Translations under genes and position numbers: made by a program
Shown here: positions 51,478 through 60,880 of the stretch, piece after piece
Layout: every line of letters starts with the position of its first letter
Numbering within the stretch: position 1 is the stretch's first letter
Notes under the pieces: generated by a model
Database searches by the model: none
The model's input: only the letters and a program-made list of their open reading frames with translations
What the model was told of the DNA's origin: nothing
Assembly (NCBI GenBank): GCA_040217175.1
Contig: JAVJNT010000002.1
Span: 920,001-984,000 of the forward strand
Length of the DNA: 64,000 nucleotides
Direction: 5' to 3'
Source of the DNA: Phycisphaerales bacterium
GTDB taxonomy: Bacteria; Planctomycetota; Phycisphaerae; Phycisphaerales; UBA1924

Positions 51478-51705
51478 ATGGCCAAGCAGGACGACAAATT
51501 CACCATGGAAGCGATCGTCGTCGAGGCGCTTCCCAACGCCATGTTCAAGGTGCGACTGCCCAACGAGCAGCAGACCGAGATCCTCGCCTACGTCTCGGGC
51601 AAGATGCGTAAGCACTACATCCGCATCACCCCGGGCGACACCGTCACCGTCGAGATGTCGCCCTACGACCTTACCAAGGGCCGCATCACCTTCCGCGGCC
51701 GCTAG
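51478..51705 (+). CDS. infA: Translation initiation factor IF-1
   Basis: This 75-residue protein is an OB-fold IF-1: [41 protein letters not shown] and [11 protein letters not shown] are all diagnostic. It binds the ribosomal A site during initiation. GGAGG lies 12 nt upstream, and the gene stands alone rather than in a ribosomal-protein operon. The 156-nt upstream gap includes TTGCCC and TACAGT separated by 19 nt, a possible promoter. Confidence 0.97.
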   Translation: MAKQDDKFTMEAIVVEALPNAMFKVRLPNEQQTEILAYVSGKMRKHYIRITPGDTVTVEMSPYDLTKGRITFRGR

Positions 51706-51823
51706 ACCACGCAAGGCGACTCCTTCCAAGCATTGCCGACGTCGTGGGGATCCCCGTGCGCCGCCCGCTGCGCTCGTGTTCTTTGGCGACGGCGATACTG
51801 TTGCGCACCGATGGAGGTGCACC

Positions 51824-52669
51824 ATGATCGCTCGCATCCTGATCCTTCTCGCCGTCGTGCTCACCTGTGCGCTGCCGACGCACGCGCTTGCCCAGCAGGG
51901 CCCGACGCCGCCCGAGCGCCCGCTCGATCCACGCCGGTGGGATGAACGGATGCAACGCGAGTACGAACTGGCCTACGAGCACGACGGGACCAAGCTCCGC
52001 GGCCTCGTCGTCGAGCCCGCCGGCGGCGAATTGCGTGGCACCGTGCTCGTCGTCCACGCGTGGCGGGGCCTGGGCGACGAAGAGAAGCAGCGTGCCCGCA
52101 TGCTCGCCGAGCTGGGCTACCGCGCGTTCGCCATCGACATGTACGGCGAGGGCGTCCGCGCCGAAGACAACGAAGAGGCCGCCGAGCTCGCGGGCATCTA
52201 CTACGCGGACCGCCAGCTCATGCGCGGCCGCGTCGAGGCAGCCGTCGAAGCACTGAAGGGCCAGGGCAAGCTCACCGACAACCTCGCCGCCGTCGGCTAC
52301 TGCTTCGGGGGCACCGTCGTGCTCGAGTGCGCCCGCCACGGCATGGACATGGACGCCGTCGTCAGCTTCCACGGCGGGCTGTCCTTTGAGAGCGCCCCGC
52401 GCCGCGGTCAGGTCACCGCCTCGGTCCTGGTCTGCAATGGCTACGACGACCCGCTGGTCAGCATCGAGGCTCGCAACGAGTTCAAGCGCGAGATGGCAAA
52501 CGCCCAGGCCGACTTCGTGTTCATCGACTACGCCAACGCCGTCCACAGCTTTACGAGCAAGGCCGCCGGCCCGATGGAGCCGGGCAAGGTCGCGGCGTAC
52601 AACGAGGCCGCCGACGAGCGTTCGTGGCGCGCGATGCAGGACTGGTTCGAGGCGACGCTGACCGACTAG
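51824..52669 (+). CDS. Secreted dienelactone hydrolase family protein
   Basis: This 281-residue protein has a signal peptide (residues 1-24, ending ALAQ) and then an alpha/beta-hydrolase core: VLVVHAWRGLGDEEKQRARML, AFAIDMYGEG, and the nucleophile elbow GYCFGGTVVLEC, where Cys occupies the nucleophile position as in dienelactone hydrolase. The acid is in NGYDDPLVS and the histidine in NAVHSFTSKAAG. Classical members open dienelactone in aromatic degradation; secreted paralogues are common and their substrates unknown. GGAGG precedes the start. Its stop overlaps that of the convergent mscS-like gene in a CTAG. Confidence 0.92.
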   Translation: MIARILILLAVVLTCALPTHALAQQGPTPPERPLDPRRWDERMQREYELAYEHDGTKLRGLVVEPAGGELRGTVLVVHAWRGLGDEEKQRARMLAELGYRAFAIDMYGEGVRAEDNEEAAELAGIYYADRQLMRGRVEAAVEALKGQGKLTDNLAAVGYCFGGTVVLECARHGMDMDAVVSFHGGLSFESAPRRGQVTASVLVCNGYDDPLVSIEARNEFKREMANAQADFVFIDYANAVHSFTSKAAGPMEPGKVAAYNEAADERSWRAMQDWFEATLTD

Positions 52670-53649
52670 GCCTCGTCGCCCTCGGCCTCGGCCTTGCCCT
52701 GCTGCTCGACTTCCAGCGGCTGCTTGAACGTGAGCGTGCGGTAGGGGAACGGAATCTCGATGCCCGCGTCGTCGAGGGCCCGCTTGATAGCCTCGACCAC
52801 CTCGTCGCGGCTCTTGCGCTGCTCGACCGGCGTGGCGCCCGTCCACCAGGCGACCTCGAAGTTGACGCTGCTGCTGGCGAACTCCTGGGCGAAGACCTGC
52901 ACGCCCAGCCGTGCTTGGATCGTCTCGCAGCCGCGGACGGCCTCTTCGATGACCTTGCGAGACTCGGCGACGTCTTCCCCGTAGGCGACGCCCACGATGA
53001 TCTCGAGGCGACGGTGGGCCCGGTCCGTGAGCACGTCGACCGGGTTCTTGTAGATGTCGACGTTGGGCACAACGACCAACTCGCCGCGCACGGTGCGCAG
53101 GATCGTGTTGCGCACCGTGACGTTCACGACGCGCCCGGTGATGCCGTTGCACGAGATCCAGTCGCCGTTCTCGAACGGGAAGCGCCAGAGGATCAGCACG
53201 CCGGCAAAGAAGTTCTCGAAGATGTCCTTGAACGCCAGGCCGATGGCGATCGAGCCCACGCCCAGCGCGGTGAGCGCCTTGGTCGGCGTCAGCCCGGGGA
53301 ACATCACCATGGCCGAGATCATGAGCCCCACCGCCCACACGCCGATGACGACGAAGCGGACAACCAGCTCCTTGAGCGAATCGCGCATCTTGACGCCCGA
53401 CAGCAACCGCCGGGAAATCCAACGCGCGACGAGGCCCACCACCAGCGTGACGACGACGATGAGCAGGCCGGCGACGAGCAACGGCAGGTGCGAGAGGAAG
53501 CCCTCCCAGATCGATTGCAGCGTCTCCATCACCGTCGCCGACGGATCGTCGGACGCGGATGCCTCGATCGAAGATGCCTCCGTTGCGGATCCCGATGATT
53601 CCTGCGTGAGGCCCTCGCTCGCGACGACCTGCTCAAGCTGGATGCTCAT
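52666..53649 (-). CDS. Small-conductance mechanosensitive channel (MscS family)
   Basis: This 327-residue protein has an acidic N-terminus and three membrane helices. The pore helix is TPTKALTALGVGSIAIGLAFKDIFENFFAG (MscS TM3 with its Gly/Ala packing pattern). GDWISCNGITGRVVNVTVRNT (the beta domain) and VVPNVDIYKNPV follow. It opens under membrane tension to release solutes. The TAGGCT hexamer 6 nt upstream, without a Shine-Dalgarno sequence, suggests a leaderless transcript. An acidic C-terminal tail ends EGDEA. Confidence 0.94.
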   Translation of the reverse strand: MSIQLEQVVASEGLTQESSGSATEASSIEASASDDPSATVMETLQSIWEGFLSHLPLLVAGLLIVVVTLVVGLVARWISRRLLSGVKMRDSLKELVVRFVVIGVWAVGLMISAMVMFPGLTPTKALTALGVGSIAIGLAFKDIFENFFAGVLILWRFPFENGDWISCNGITGRVVNVTVRNTILRTVRGELVVVPNVDIYKNPVDVLTDRAHRRLEIIVGVAYGEDVAESRKVIEEAVRGCETIQARLGVQVFAQEFASSSVNFEVAWWTGATPVEQRKSRDEVVEAIKRALDDAGIEIPFPYRTLTFKQPLEVEQQGKAEAEGDEA

Positions 53650-53655
53650 GCGGGC

Positions 53656-53661
53656 AGCCTA
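53656..53661 (-). promoter_or_regulatory. -10-like hexamer TAGGCT, mscS-like gene
   Basis: TAGGCT on the minus strand ends 6 nt before the ATG at 53649, identical to the hexamers before psuG and the 26975 gene. Confidence 0.5.
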
Positions 53662-53677
53662 GGGACGCCCGGCCGAC

Positions 53678-54520
53678 CTAGTCCGGCACGACCTGCCGCA
53701 GCAGCAACGCGTACAACCGCTCGCGCCGTGATTCGTCCAGCTCTTGATAGATCTTCACCATCGTCGCGCGCCGCTGCTCGGGCGTGGCCGCCAGCCGCGT
53801 GGTCTCGATGTGCTCGAGCACGACGTCGCGGATGGCCTCTCGCTGCGCTTCGGTCGGCTCGACGCCGGTGTAGATGCTCTCGAGCAGCTCGCGATAGCGC
53901 CGCAGCGTGAGGTCGTACCCCTCTCGGACCTCCTGCTGGAAGACCTGGAACGCCAGTCGCTCGCGGGCCGCGGTCATGGCGCGCTCGCCGCGCCGGTCCA
54001 TCATGCCACCAGCGCGCTCCTGCAACAACGCGGCCCAGTACTCTTCATTGATCCGGCGAAGCTCGTCCGCGTGCGGCTCCCCCACCGCCTCGGCCAGCGC
54101 CTCGAGCAGCGGCGCATGCGGCATGCCCGACTCGAAGCGCTGCCACAGGGCGCGCATCTCGTCGCGGGCCGCCTCATCCTCGCCCGCGGTGATCAGGTCG
54201 GTCACCTCGCGCACCGTGTCGAGCTCGTCGACCAGCAGCATGCGGATCGACTCGCCACGCTGCGTATTGATCTCCCGGACACGCTCGGCCACTTCGGTCG
54301 GCAAACTCCGCGCCGCGATGAGCACCTGGGCGGCGGCGATCTCGGGCCGGCCCGCGACCGGCTGCAGCCGGCCGTCCATGCCGTACCGCACGATCGTCGC
54401 CTGGGCCTCCACCGCTGGCCCCGAGAGCAACCCGGGCGCATCTTCCTGCGAGAGCACCACGGGAGTCACCGTGAGAACGATGCAGGAACCAACCAGGATC
54501 GACATCGACCGTCCGAGCAT
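53678..54520 (-). CDS. Secreted helical protein, unknown function
   Basis: This 280-residue protein has a signal peptide (residues 1-25, ending VLSQ). The rest is strongly helical and charged (EIAAAQVLIAARSLPTEVAE, then ERVREINTQRGESIRMLLV) with repeated QREAIRDVV and TPEQRRATMVKIYQELDESR units. These recall Spy/CpxP-like periplasmic chaperones or heavy-metal resistance proteins, but the LTxxQ motif is not clear. GGAGG about 9 nt upstream supports the start. It may be transcribed alone. I cannot assign a function. Confidence 0.7.
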   Translation of the reverse strand: MLGRSMSILVGSCIVLTVTPVVLSQEDAPGLLSGPAVEAQATIVRYGMDGRLQPVAGRPEIAAAQVLIAARSLPTEVAERVREINTQRGESIRMLLVDELDTVREVTDLITAGEDEAARDEMRALWQRFESGMPHAPLLEALAEAVGEPHADELRRINEEYWAALLQERAGGMMDRRGERAMTAARERLAFQVFQQEVREGYDLTLRRYRELLESIYTGVEPTEAQREAIRDVVLEHIETTRLAATPEQRRATMVKIYQELDESRRERLYALLLRQVVPD

Positions 54521-54589
54521 GACGCACCTCCACGCATATGGATACGCGCGCCCCGCCGCCAGCGTTTGCTCGGTCCTTGCCCCGGGCCG

Positions 54590-56092
54590 CTACTGGCCCT
54601 GGGCCAGCGAGTAGCCCGGCTTGCCGTCGTAGTGCTTCAGCGGCTGGAAGTCGGTGACCTCGAACTTCTCGGCGATCCGGTCCAGCAGCTGGATGATCGG
54701 GCCCTGGCCCAGGCTCGGCGCCCGATCCATGTCCCGCAGTTCGAAACGCACGCGGTAGTAGTCGACGATCTCGGTGTACACGCTGCCGCTGGGCCAGACC
54801 TGCGTACCGCGATTGCTCATCATCTTGAGCTCGAAGGGCGTGGGCCCGCAGATGTCCTTGAGCCGATCTGCCAGCTCTTGCGGGCTGAGGAGCGTGTCGA
54901 GGTAGATATCGCAACCCACGTACACGCTCTTGAGCGTCTCGAAGGTTCGCATGAGCGTGTTGTGGCGGGGCCGCTCCGGACGGCTCACGCTCACCGTCGC
55001 ACTGACGCCATCGGTCTTGAGTGCCTCGCGGCTGTCGGGCGCCTTGCCCAGGTTGCCCTTGATGGCGTTGCCGAAGTCGGTGGTGCCAACCGCCGGCTTG
55101 CCCGTCCCTTCGCCGAAGTCGCCCGTGTGCACGCCTTGTTCCAGCGTGTGGATCAACGCGTTCTCGATGAGGTTGGCGTGCTTCATCAGGCCGATGTGCC
55201 GCAGCATCATCAGTCCGCTGAGCAAGAGGCTCGTGGGGTTGGCCAGGTTCTTGCCGGCGATGTCGGGCGCAGTGCCGTGTACCGCCTCGAAGATGCTGAC
55301 GTGGTGGCCGATGTTCGCGCTGGGCGCGAAGCCCAGCCCGCCCACCAGGCCGGCCGCCAGATCGCTCACGATGTCGCCTTGGAGGTTTGGCAGCACGACC
55401 ATCTTGAAGTTCTGCGGCTTGAGCACGAGATTCATGCACAAGGCATCGATGATGACGTCGCCGGTCTCGATGTCGGGGTAGTCGCCGCCGATCTTGTAGA
55501 AACGCTCCAGGAAGAGGCCGTCGCTCATCTTCATGATGTTGGCCTTGTGCCCGCAGTGCACCTTCTTGATACCCAGCCGTTGGGCGGTCTCGAAGGCCTC
55601 GCGGTGCACCTGATCGCAGCCCGGTGCCGAGATGAGCCGCTTGCACTCGACCACGTCGTTGGTCAATCGGTGCTCGATGCCGCCGTACGTGTCTTCGATG
55701 TTCTCACGCACGACGTAGAAGTCGACGGGGATGTTGGCCTTGCTGTAGACCGTCTCGACGCCCGGCAGGCTCTGGAAGTGTCGCACGTTCGCGAACGCGC
55801 CGTACATCTTGCGGAGCGTGACGTTGATGCTCTTGCCACCGCCGCCGACGGGCGTGCCCATCGGGCCCTTGTAGACCAGGCCCGTTTCCTCAACCATGCG
55901 GATCGACTCGTCGCTGATGCCCATCGAGTTGCCGGCGCGGAAGACCTTCTCACCCATCTCGGTGGGCACGAAGTCCACGTGGTCCTGCACGCCGGCTGCC
56001 TCGAAGATCGACAGGCACGCGGCCATGATCTCCGGCCCGATGCCATCACCCTCGGCCAGCGCAACCTTCAGCTTCTGCGACGATTCGGACAT
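54590..56092 (-). CDS. icd: Isocitrate dehydrogenase, long (Thermus-type) form
   Basis: This 500-residue protein has the isocitrate/isopropylmalate dehydrogenase fold. ALAEGDGIGPEIM and LVYKGPMGTPVGGGGKSINV (the substrate Ser loop) lie near the N-terminus, and VVRENIEDTYGGIEH follows. HKANIMKMSDGLF and VSIFEAVHGTAPDIAG (nucleotide loop) come next. The additional C-terminal domain of about 140 residues matches the Thermus-type enzyme (about 496 aa). It oxidises isocitrate to 2-oxoglutarate in the TCA cycle, most likely with NADP. GAGAGG 11 nt upstream supports the ATG at 56092; the GTG four codons earlier touches that site and is unlikely. Confidence 0.92.
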   Translation of the reverse strand: MSESSQKLKVALAEGDGIGPEIMAACLSIFEAAGVQDHVDFVPTEMGEKVFRAGNSMGISDESIRMVEETGLVYKGPMGTPVGGGGKSINVTLRKMYGAFANVRHFQSLPGVETVYSKANIPVDFYVVRENIEDTYGGIEHRLTNDVVECKRLISAPGCDQVHREAFETAQRLGIKKVHCGHKANIMKMSDGLFLERFYKIGGDYPDIETGDVIIDALCMNLVLKPQNFKMVVLPNLQGDIVSDLAAGLVGGLGFAPSANIGHHVSIFEAVHGTAPDIAGKNLANPTSLLLSGLMMLRHIGLMKHANLIENALIHTLEQGVHTGDFGEGTGKPAVGTTDFGNAIKGNLGKAPDSREALKTDGVSATVSVSRPERPRHNTLMRTFETLKSVYVGCDIYLDTLLSPQELADRLKDICGPTPFELKMMSNRGTQVWPSGSVYTEIVDYYRVRFELRDMDRAPSLGQGPIIQLLDRIAEKFEVTDFQPLKHYDGKPGYSLAQGQ

Positions 56093-56209
56093 GACGGCGG
56101 CCACCTCTCAAGTGAAGAACGCGTGCTCGGAAACGAAAGAACGCACCCCGGCCCCACCACTGGGCCGAGGGGGCATCAGGGTAGGGCCGACGGGCTGCTG
56201 CTGACCGCC

Positions 56210-57157
56210 TCAGGCCCCCGCCGCCCGACGCAGACGCTCCCGCACCGCCTCGAAGGTCGAACCCCCGCCCTCCGGGACGCAGGCCACCACCACCGCCGCC
56301 CCCATCACGTCGGCCTCCCGGAGCGCCGCATACAGCTCGCGGGCGTACGCCGATGCCTCGGCGGGCATGGCGATCGACGCGTTGGGCGGATCGACCGCGA
56401 CCGGCACGCCCGGCGGCGACAGCAGCACGCACGGGCCATCCCCAATCGCGGCGTGCACAGCTTCGATCGTCTCGACGAGCACCACGCGGGCCCGCGGCTG
56501 GTAGTGCGGACCCAGCAGGCCAGGGCTGGCCACCGGCCCGGCCCCGGCACGCTCGCCCTCGCGGAGCGGCACGCCCGCGACGCGGATCTCCTCCGGACCG
56601 ATCACGCCCAACCGCAGCACGCGCACCGCGTCGCCGTCGATCGCCAGCACCGTGGACTCGATCCCGACCTCACACGGCCCGCCATCGAGCACGAACACGT
56701 CCTTACCAAAGGCGCTTCGCACATGCTCGGGCGTCGTGGGCGAGACGTATCCCGACCGGTTCGCGCTGGGCGCGACCAACGGCTCGCCGGCGGCCTCGAT
56801 CAGCGCAAGCGCCACGGGATGGTTCGGCACGCGCACGGCGACCGTCGGGCCGCCGGCGGTTACGGAATCGGGCACCCAGCTTGCCCTCGGCATCACAAGC
56901 GTGAGCGGCCCGGGCCAGAATGCGCGCGCAAGCACGTCAGCCGGTTGCGGCCAATCCGCGCAGCAGTCCCGGGCCATCTCCAGCGTCGACGCGTGTACGA
57001 TGAGCGGGTTCGTCGCCGGGCGACCCTTGGCCTTGAATACCCGCGCGACCGCGTCGGCGTTTCGGGCGATCGCCGCCAGCCCGTACACCGTCTCGGTGGG
57101 CATCGCCACAAGCCCGCCGCTGCCTAGGTGCGCCGCCGCGTGCGCGATGGCGTCCAT
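56210..57157 (-). CDS. tsaC: Threonylcarbamoyl-AMP synthase, Sua5-type
   Basis: This 315-residue protein has the YrdC core (residues 1-190): GGLVAMPTETVYGLAA, KGRPATNPLIVH, WPGPLTLVM and PLVAPSANRSG. A C-terminal Sua5-type extension follows, with GLLGPHYQPRARV (the SPGMKYRHYAP-like hinge, partly degenerate) and a small Rossmann-like end. It makes threonylcarbamoyl-AMP for the universal t6A37 modification of ANN-decoding tRNAs. It starts 2 bases after the stop of the TolC-like gene and probably shares its transcript. Confidence 0.93.
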   Translation of the reverse strand: MDAIAHAAAHLGSGGLVAMPTETVYGLAAIARNADAVARVFKAKGRPATNPLIVHASTLEMARDCCADWPQPADVLARAFWPGPLTLVMPRASWVPDSVTAGGPTVAVRVPNHPVALALIEAAGEPLVAPSANRSGYVSPTTPEHVRSAFGKDVFVLDGGPCEVGIESTVLAIDGDAVRVLRLGVIGPEEIRVAGVPLREGERAGAGPVASPGLLGPHYQPRARVVLVETIEAVHAAIGDGPCVLLSPPGVPVAVDPPNASIAMPAEASAYARELYAALREADVMGAAVVVACVPEGGGSTFEAVRERLRRAAGA

Positions 57158-57159
57158 TG

Positions 57160-58980
57160 CTACCGGTCCGCGTCGCCGTAGAGCTCTTCGAGCTTCCCGG
57201 CGTCGGGCACGACGAACCGCACGCCGTTGCGCTCCAGCGCCGTTCCCATGGCCGCGTGCAGGTTGGCGATGCCGACCATGTAGTCGACCAGCGCGCCCAC
57301 CTCGGCCTGCTCGGCCGCCGCCAGCCGCTCCTGGGCCTGGAACTCCAGGTTCAAGCGCTCGGGCGTGTTGACCGCGATGGTCTCGCGCTGGATGTCGAGC
57401 ACGCGCACGTTGTTGGCCGCGGCCAGGCGATTGCTCATGGCCTGCCCGATGCGCTCGTAGGCCTCCTTCGTCCGCCGCAGCGACGAGCGAACCTCCGAGA
57501 TCACGCCCTGCACCGTGTTCTGGTAGGCGATGACGGCCTGGTACTGCTGGATGCGCCGCTCGTTGCGCGTCGCCTCGGCGGCGCGGTTGCCGATCGGCAG
57601 CTCGAAGTTCAGCCCGAGCAGCCAGCTCTGCCGGCTGAAGCCGTACGCGTCGGTGAACGACGTCCCCAAGTCGTCGTCCAGGTCGCTCACCGCGAACTGC
57701 GCCCGCAGGTCGAGCTGGGGCAGCAGGCCGTTTTCAGCCACGCGCCGACGGATCGCCGTGTTGTCCAGGCTCAGCAGCGCCTGGTAGATCTCGGGCCGCC
57801 GCCTCAACGCCGACTGGTACGCGTCGAACAGGCCGTACTCGATCGCCTGGTCGACGGGCTCGTCGGCCGGCAGCAGCAGCGTTTCGCCCGCCACGGGATA
57901 GCGGGGATCGCTCATCGCGACCTTCAGCCGGTCGCTTGCCTCACGCACGTTGGTCTGGCTCTGGATGACCGTCTGGCGGCGTTCCTGCACGCGCGCGTCG
58001 GCGTCGGACACCTCGGCCGGATTGGCGTCGACGTCGGCGCGGATGCGGATCTCCCGCCGCGTCTCGTCGCCGCGCGCGAGCAGCCTCTGGACGATCCGCA
58101 GGTTCTGCCTCGCACGGAACAGCTCCCAGTACGCCGTCTCGACCTCGAGCACCGTGTTGATGGCCTGGGCCTTGAGGTTCGCGATCGAGTCGCGCTCCTG
58201 GTTGCGCGCCAGCAGGAGGCCCTCGCGCGCCACGTCGGTACCAAACCCGCGCAGCAACGGCTGATCGACCCGCAGCGTCAGCGTGCTCTCCCACGCAGGA
58301 TCGGGCGTGAACGTCAGGCTCGGGTTGTCGGTCAAGACGTCGGTGTACTCGAACTGCTGCACCACCGACAGCGTGCCGCCGGTCGCCATCTGCCGGCGCA
58401 GGCCGAGCGAAGACGTCACGATGTTGCGCTCGTCACGCGCAGGCACGAACTGGCTCGACGAGATCTGCTCGGTCTCCGAACTGTTGTACTGCGTCGACGC
58501 GATGAACACCCAGTCGAACGCGGCTTCGGCCCGCACCACGCCAGCTTCGGCCACGATCGGATCGAGCCGCGCGAACTGCAGCGCGTAGTTGTGCTGCACG
58601 GCGGCGCGGATGGCCGACTCCAGATCGATCGTCGCGATGGCCTGCTCGTTGCCCAGCAGGTCTTCGCCGAATTCATCGGCCTCGCCCTCGTAGCTGCGCA
58701 GCCCGGCGATGGCGGCCACGTCGTCCCGAAACCGTTCGTCGATGTCGATCTCGACCGGCTGCCGCTCGAAGGCGCGGATGCCCTCTCCCGAGTCGCGGGC
58801 CTGCCGCAGCTCGTTCATCAGGTTGTCGACCAGCGCCCGTTGCGAGGCCGAGCTCGGCTCGTCCAGCGGCGTGGCGCACCCGCTGGCAAGCAGCAGCGCC
58901 GCGGCCCCGCCCGCGGCGGCGACCCACCGCCGGCCATCGAGGCGGCATCGCGAACGGGCTCGGTTCACACGATCGGTCAT
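57160..58980 (-). CDS. TolC-family outer membrane efflux lipoprotein
   Basis: This 606-residue protein has a basic N-terminus and a lipobox ending LLLASGC (Cys about residue 35), so it is lipid-anchored. Two TolC-like repeats follow, each with long helices: DLESAIRAAVQHNYALQFARL and AYWELFRARQNLRIVQRLL in the first, IYQALLSLDNTAIRRRVAE and EVRSSLRRTKEAYERIGQA in the second. Such proteins form the outer-membrane channel of drug or protein efflux systems. No inner-membrane pump is adjacent. No Shine-Dalgarno sequence or -10 hexamer is seen near the ATG. Confidence 0.9.
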   Translation of the reverse strand: MTDRVNRARSRCRLDGRRWVAAAGGAAALLLASGCATPLDEPSSASQRALVDNLMNELRQARDSGEGIRAFERQPVEIDIDERFRDDVAAIAGLRSYEGEADEFGEDLLGNEQAIATIDLESAIRAAVQHNYALQFARLDPIVAEAGVVRAEAAFDWVFIASTQYNSSETEQISSSQFVPARDERNIVTSSLGLRRQMATGGTLSVVQQFEYTDVLTDNPSLTFTPDPAWESTLTLRVDQPLLRGFGTDVAREGLLLARNQERDSIANLKAQAINTVLEVETAYWELFRARQNLRIVQRLLARGDETRREIRIRADVDANPAEVSDADARVQERRQTVIQSQTNVREASDRLKVAMSDPRYPVAGETLLLPADEPVDQAIEYGLFDAYQSALRRRPEIYQALLSLDNTAIRRRVAENGLLPQLDLRAQFAVSDLDDDLGTSFTDAYGFSRQSWLLGLNFELPIGNRAAEATRNERRIQQYQAVIAYQNTVQGVISEVRSSLRRTKEAYERIGQAMSNRLAAANNVRVLDIQRETIAVNTPERLNLEFQAQERLAAAEQAEVGALVDYMVGIANLHAAMGTALERNGVRFVVPDAGKLEELYGDADR

Positions 58981-59266
58981 ATTGATTCTGCTTTCTCGAT
59001 TGGGCCCGGGCGGTGCATGCCGGGGCGAACGCCGGAACGGGGGAGGCCGGCAGCCGGGCCCGGCCGGCGGGCGTGCGGCGGGCCTCGAAGGCGCTCAAGC
59101 CCCCTGCCCACGGGGAGCCGATGCTAGGAGGCTGGGACCGCCGCCCCAAGCGGTCTACCTTTGTATTGTCTGGGGCCTTCGGAGCGAAGGCCGCCAACCG
59201 GCGCACGAGGCGCCGGACATGCAGACGAGTCGCCATGCCCCTGGGGCCCGTTCAACGGAGGGAACG

Positions 59267-60721
59267 ATGCTCACCGCACGACTGCACCCGCTCGCCGCCA
59301 TCGCGCTGGCCGCACTCACGCTCGCCGGGTGGTTCGCCCCGGCGGCCACGGCCCAGACTCGCGACGTCGAGCCCTACTTCGTGACCGTCACCGCCGACCA
59401 GGCCTTCCTCCGCTCGGGCGACCTGCGGAGCTACTACCCCATCGCCACGCTCACGCCGGGCACGGTCCTGCGTGTCACGGGCGAGGGCGGCAATTGGCTC
59501 CGCGTGGAGTACCCCCGCGGCCTGCACGCGCTCGTCCGGGCCGACCACGGCGTCTTGGACGAAGCAGACGGCGTCGTCACCCTCAGCCGCTCTGGCGCGC
59601 TCAAGGCCCTCAGCGACACCCGCTACGGCGTGGACGGCTCCTTCCGCGACGTGCAGGGCCCCGACACGCCGGCCACGACGCGGCTGAAGTACCGCCGCAC
59701 CGAGACCAGCAGCCGCGGCGTGGTCTTCTACGTGGTCGACGCACCCTCGGGCGCCGCCGGCTTCATCGAGAGCGATCAGGCCCGGCGTGCGATGCCCAGC
59801 GAAATCCAGGCCTACCGCGCCCGCCTCGAGGCCGAGGATCAGGGTCAGGCCCTGCCCGAGCAGCCCGTCCAGCAACCGACGCAAGAACAGACCCAGCAGA
59901 CCCAGCCCCAGACCCCGCCGCAGCGCGAGCAAGAGCAACCAGCCGACGAGGGCGATCGCCCGACCGTCATGGAGCCGATGCGCATCGAGGGCGCCGGTGA
60001 TCAGCCCGAGACCCAGCCGGTGCGGACCAACCCCGTCACGCTGCGCACCGACCCGGCCGTGCAACCTCCGGCTGGCCAACCGGCCGAGACCGAAGCACAG
60101 GCCGAGCCGACCGAGCCCGAGAGCGTGCTCGATCCGCTGCCGAGCCTCGAGGCGTTGTCGGTCGCGTTCGACGCCGTCCGCCAGCAGGGCACGCTCGAGG
60201 CCGAGGTCGACGAGCTCGAGGCCGCGTTCCAGCGCGTGCTCGCCGCCACGCCCGACATCCAGGAGAACGAGTCGGTGCGCACCTGGCTGCAGCAGCGGCT
60301 CAGCCTGCTCGAAATCCGCAAGCAGCTCCAGAAGACGCTGCAGGACGTCGCCGAGGCGCAGGCCCAGCTCGCCCAGGGCAACCAGCAGAGCGACCAGGCC
60401 TTGGCGCGCCTCCGCGAGTCGGCCATCTACGACTACGTCGGCAAGCTCGAGAAGAGCGCCGTCTACAACGGCAACCGACTCCCGCTCATGTACCGGCTCG
60501 TCTCGGTCGGCGACGGCGCGCCGCGCACGCTCGGCTACATCGAGCCCGCCGAAGGGCTCGACCTCGACCGCAAGCTCGGCGTGCTCGTCGGGGTGAGTGG
60601 CGGCGGCAGCGATCGGGCCGACCTGCGCCTGAGCACCATCGAGCCCACCAGCGTGGTGGTGCTTCGGTCCGAGGAGTCGGAGAAGGTCCAGTACGCGACC
60701 GAGCCCGAGCCGGGCGGCTAA
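59267..60721 (+). CDS. Secreted protein with SH3b-like domain and Gln/Pro/Glu-rich linker
   Basis: This 484-residue protein has a signal peptide (residues 1-30, ending ATAQ). An SH3b-type domain follows (about 35-80: VTVTADQAFLRSG, YYPIATLTPGTVLRVTGEGG, NWLRVEYP), and a second module at about 100-170. A low-complexity linker (about 195-285) is rich in Gln, Pro, Glu and Thr. The C-terminal half is a helical region (QKTLQDVAEAQAQLAQGNQQ) and a final beta domain. SH3b domains bind peptidoglycan or protein ligands. GGAGG precedes the start. The upstream gap (58981-59266, divergent from the TolC-like gene) shows no clear promoter. Confidence 0.82.
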   Translation: MLTARLHPLAAIALAALTLAGWFAPAATAQTRDVEPYFVTVTADQAFLRSGDLRSYYPIATLTPGTVLRVTGEGGNWLRVEYPRGLHALVRADHGVLDEADGVVTLSRSGALKALSDTRYGVDGSFRDVQGPDTPATTRLKYRRTETSSRGVVFYVVDAPSGAAGFIESDQARRAMPSEIQAYRARLEAEDQGQALPEQPVQQPTQEQTQQTQPQTPPQREQEQPADEGDRPTVMEPMRIEGAGDQPETQPVRTNPVTLRTDPAVQPPAGQPAETEAQAEPTEPESVLDPLPSLEALSVAFDAVRQQGTLEAEVDELEAAFQRVLAATPDIQENESVRTWLQQRLSLLEIRKQLQKTLQDVAEAQAQLAQGNQQSDQALARLRESAIYDYVGKLEKSAVYNGNRLPLMYRLVSVGDGAPRTLGYIEPAEGLDLDRKLGVLVGVSGGGSDRADLRLSTIEPTSVVVLRSEESEKVQYATEPEPGG

Positions 60722-60765
60722 CCGCCACCGACCACGGCAGATCCAACCAATCACGAACTCGCACG

Positions 60766-60791
60766 AGGGCCCGGGACGATACCCGGGCCCT
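60766..60791 (+). terminator. Terminator after the SH3b-like gene
   Basis: AGGGCCCGGG and CCCGGGCCCT form a perfect 10-bp stem with a 6-nt loop, followed by TCTCGTT. It lies 45 nt past the stop. Confidence 0.8.
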
Positions 60792-60868
60792 TCTCGTTGA
60801 CCGCCACTCCCGCGCGCCAAAACCCGGGCAAACCCACACGATCCGCCGACGACCGCCCGCCAACCACG

Positions 60869-60874
60869 TACACT
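60869..60874 (+). promoter_or_regulatory. -10-like hexamer TACACT, FIST gene
   Basis: TACACT ends 6 nt before the GTG at 60881 and decided that start. Confidence 0.5.
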
Positions 60875-60880
60875 GTGTTC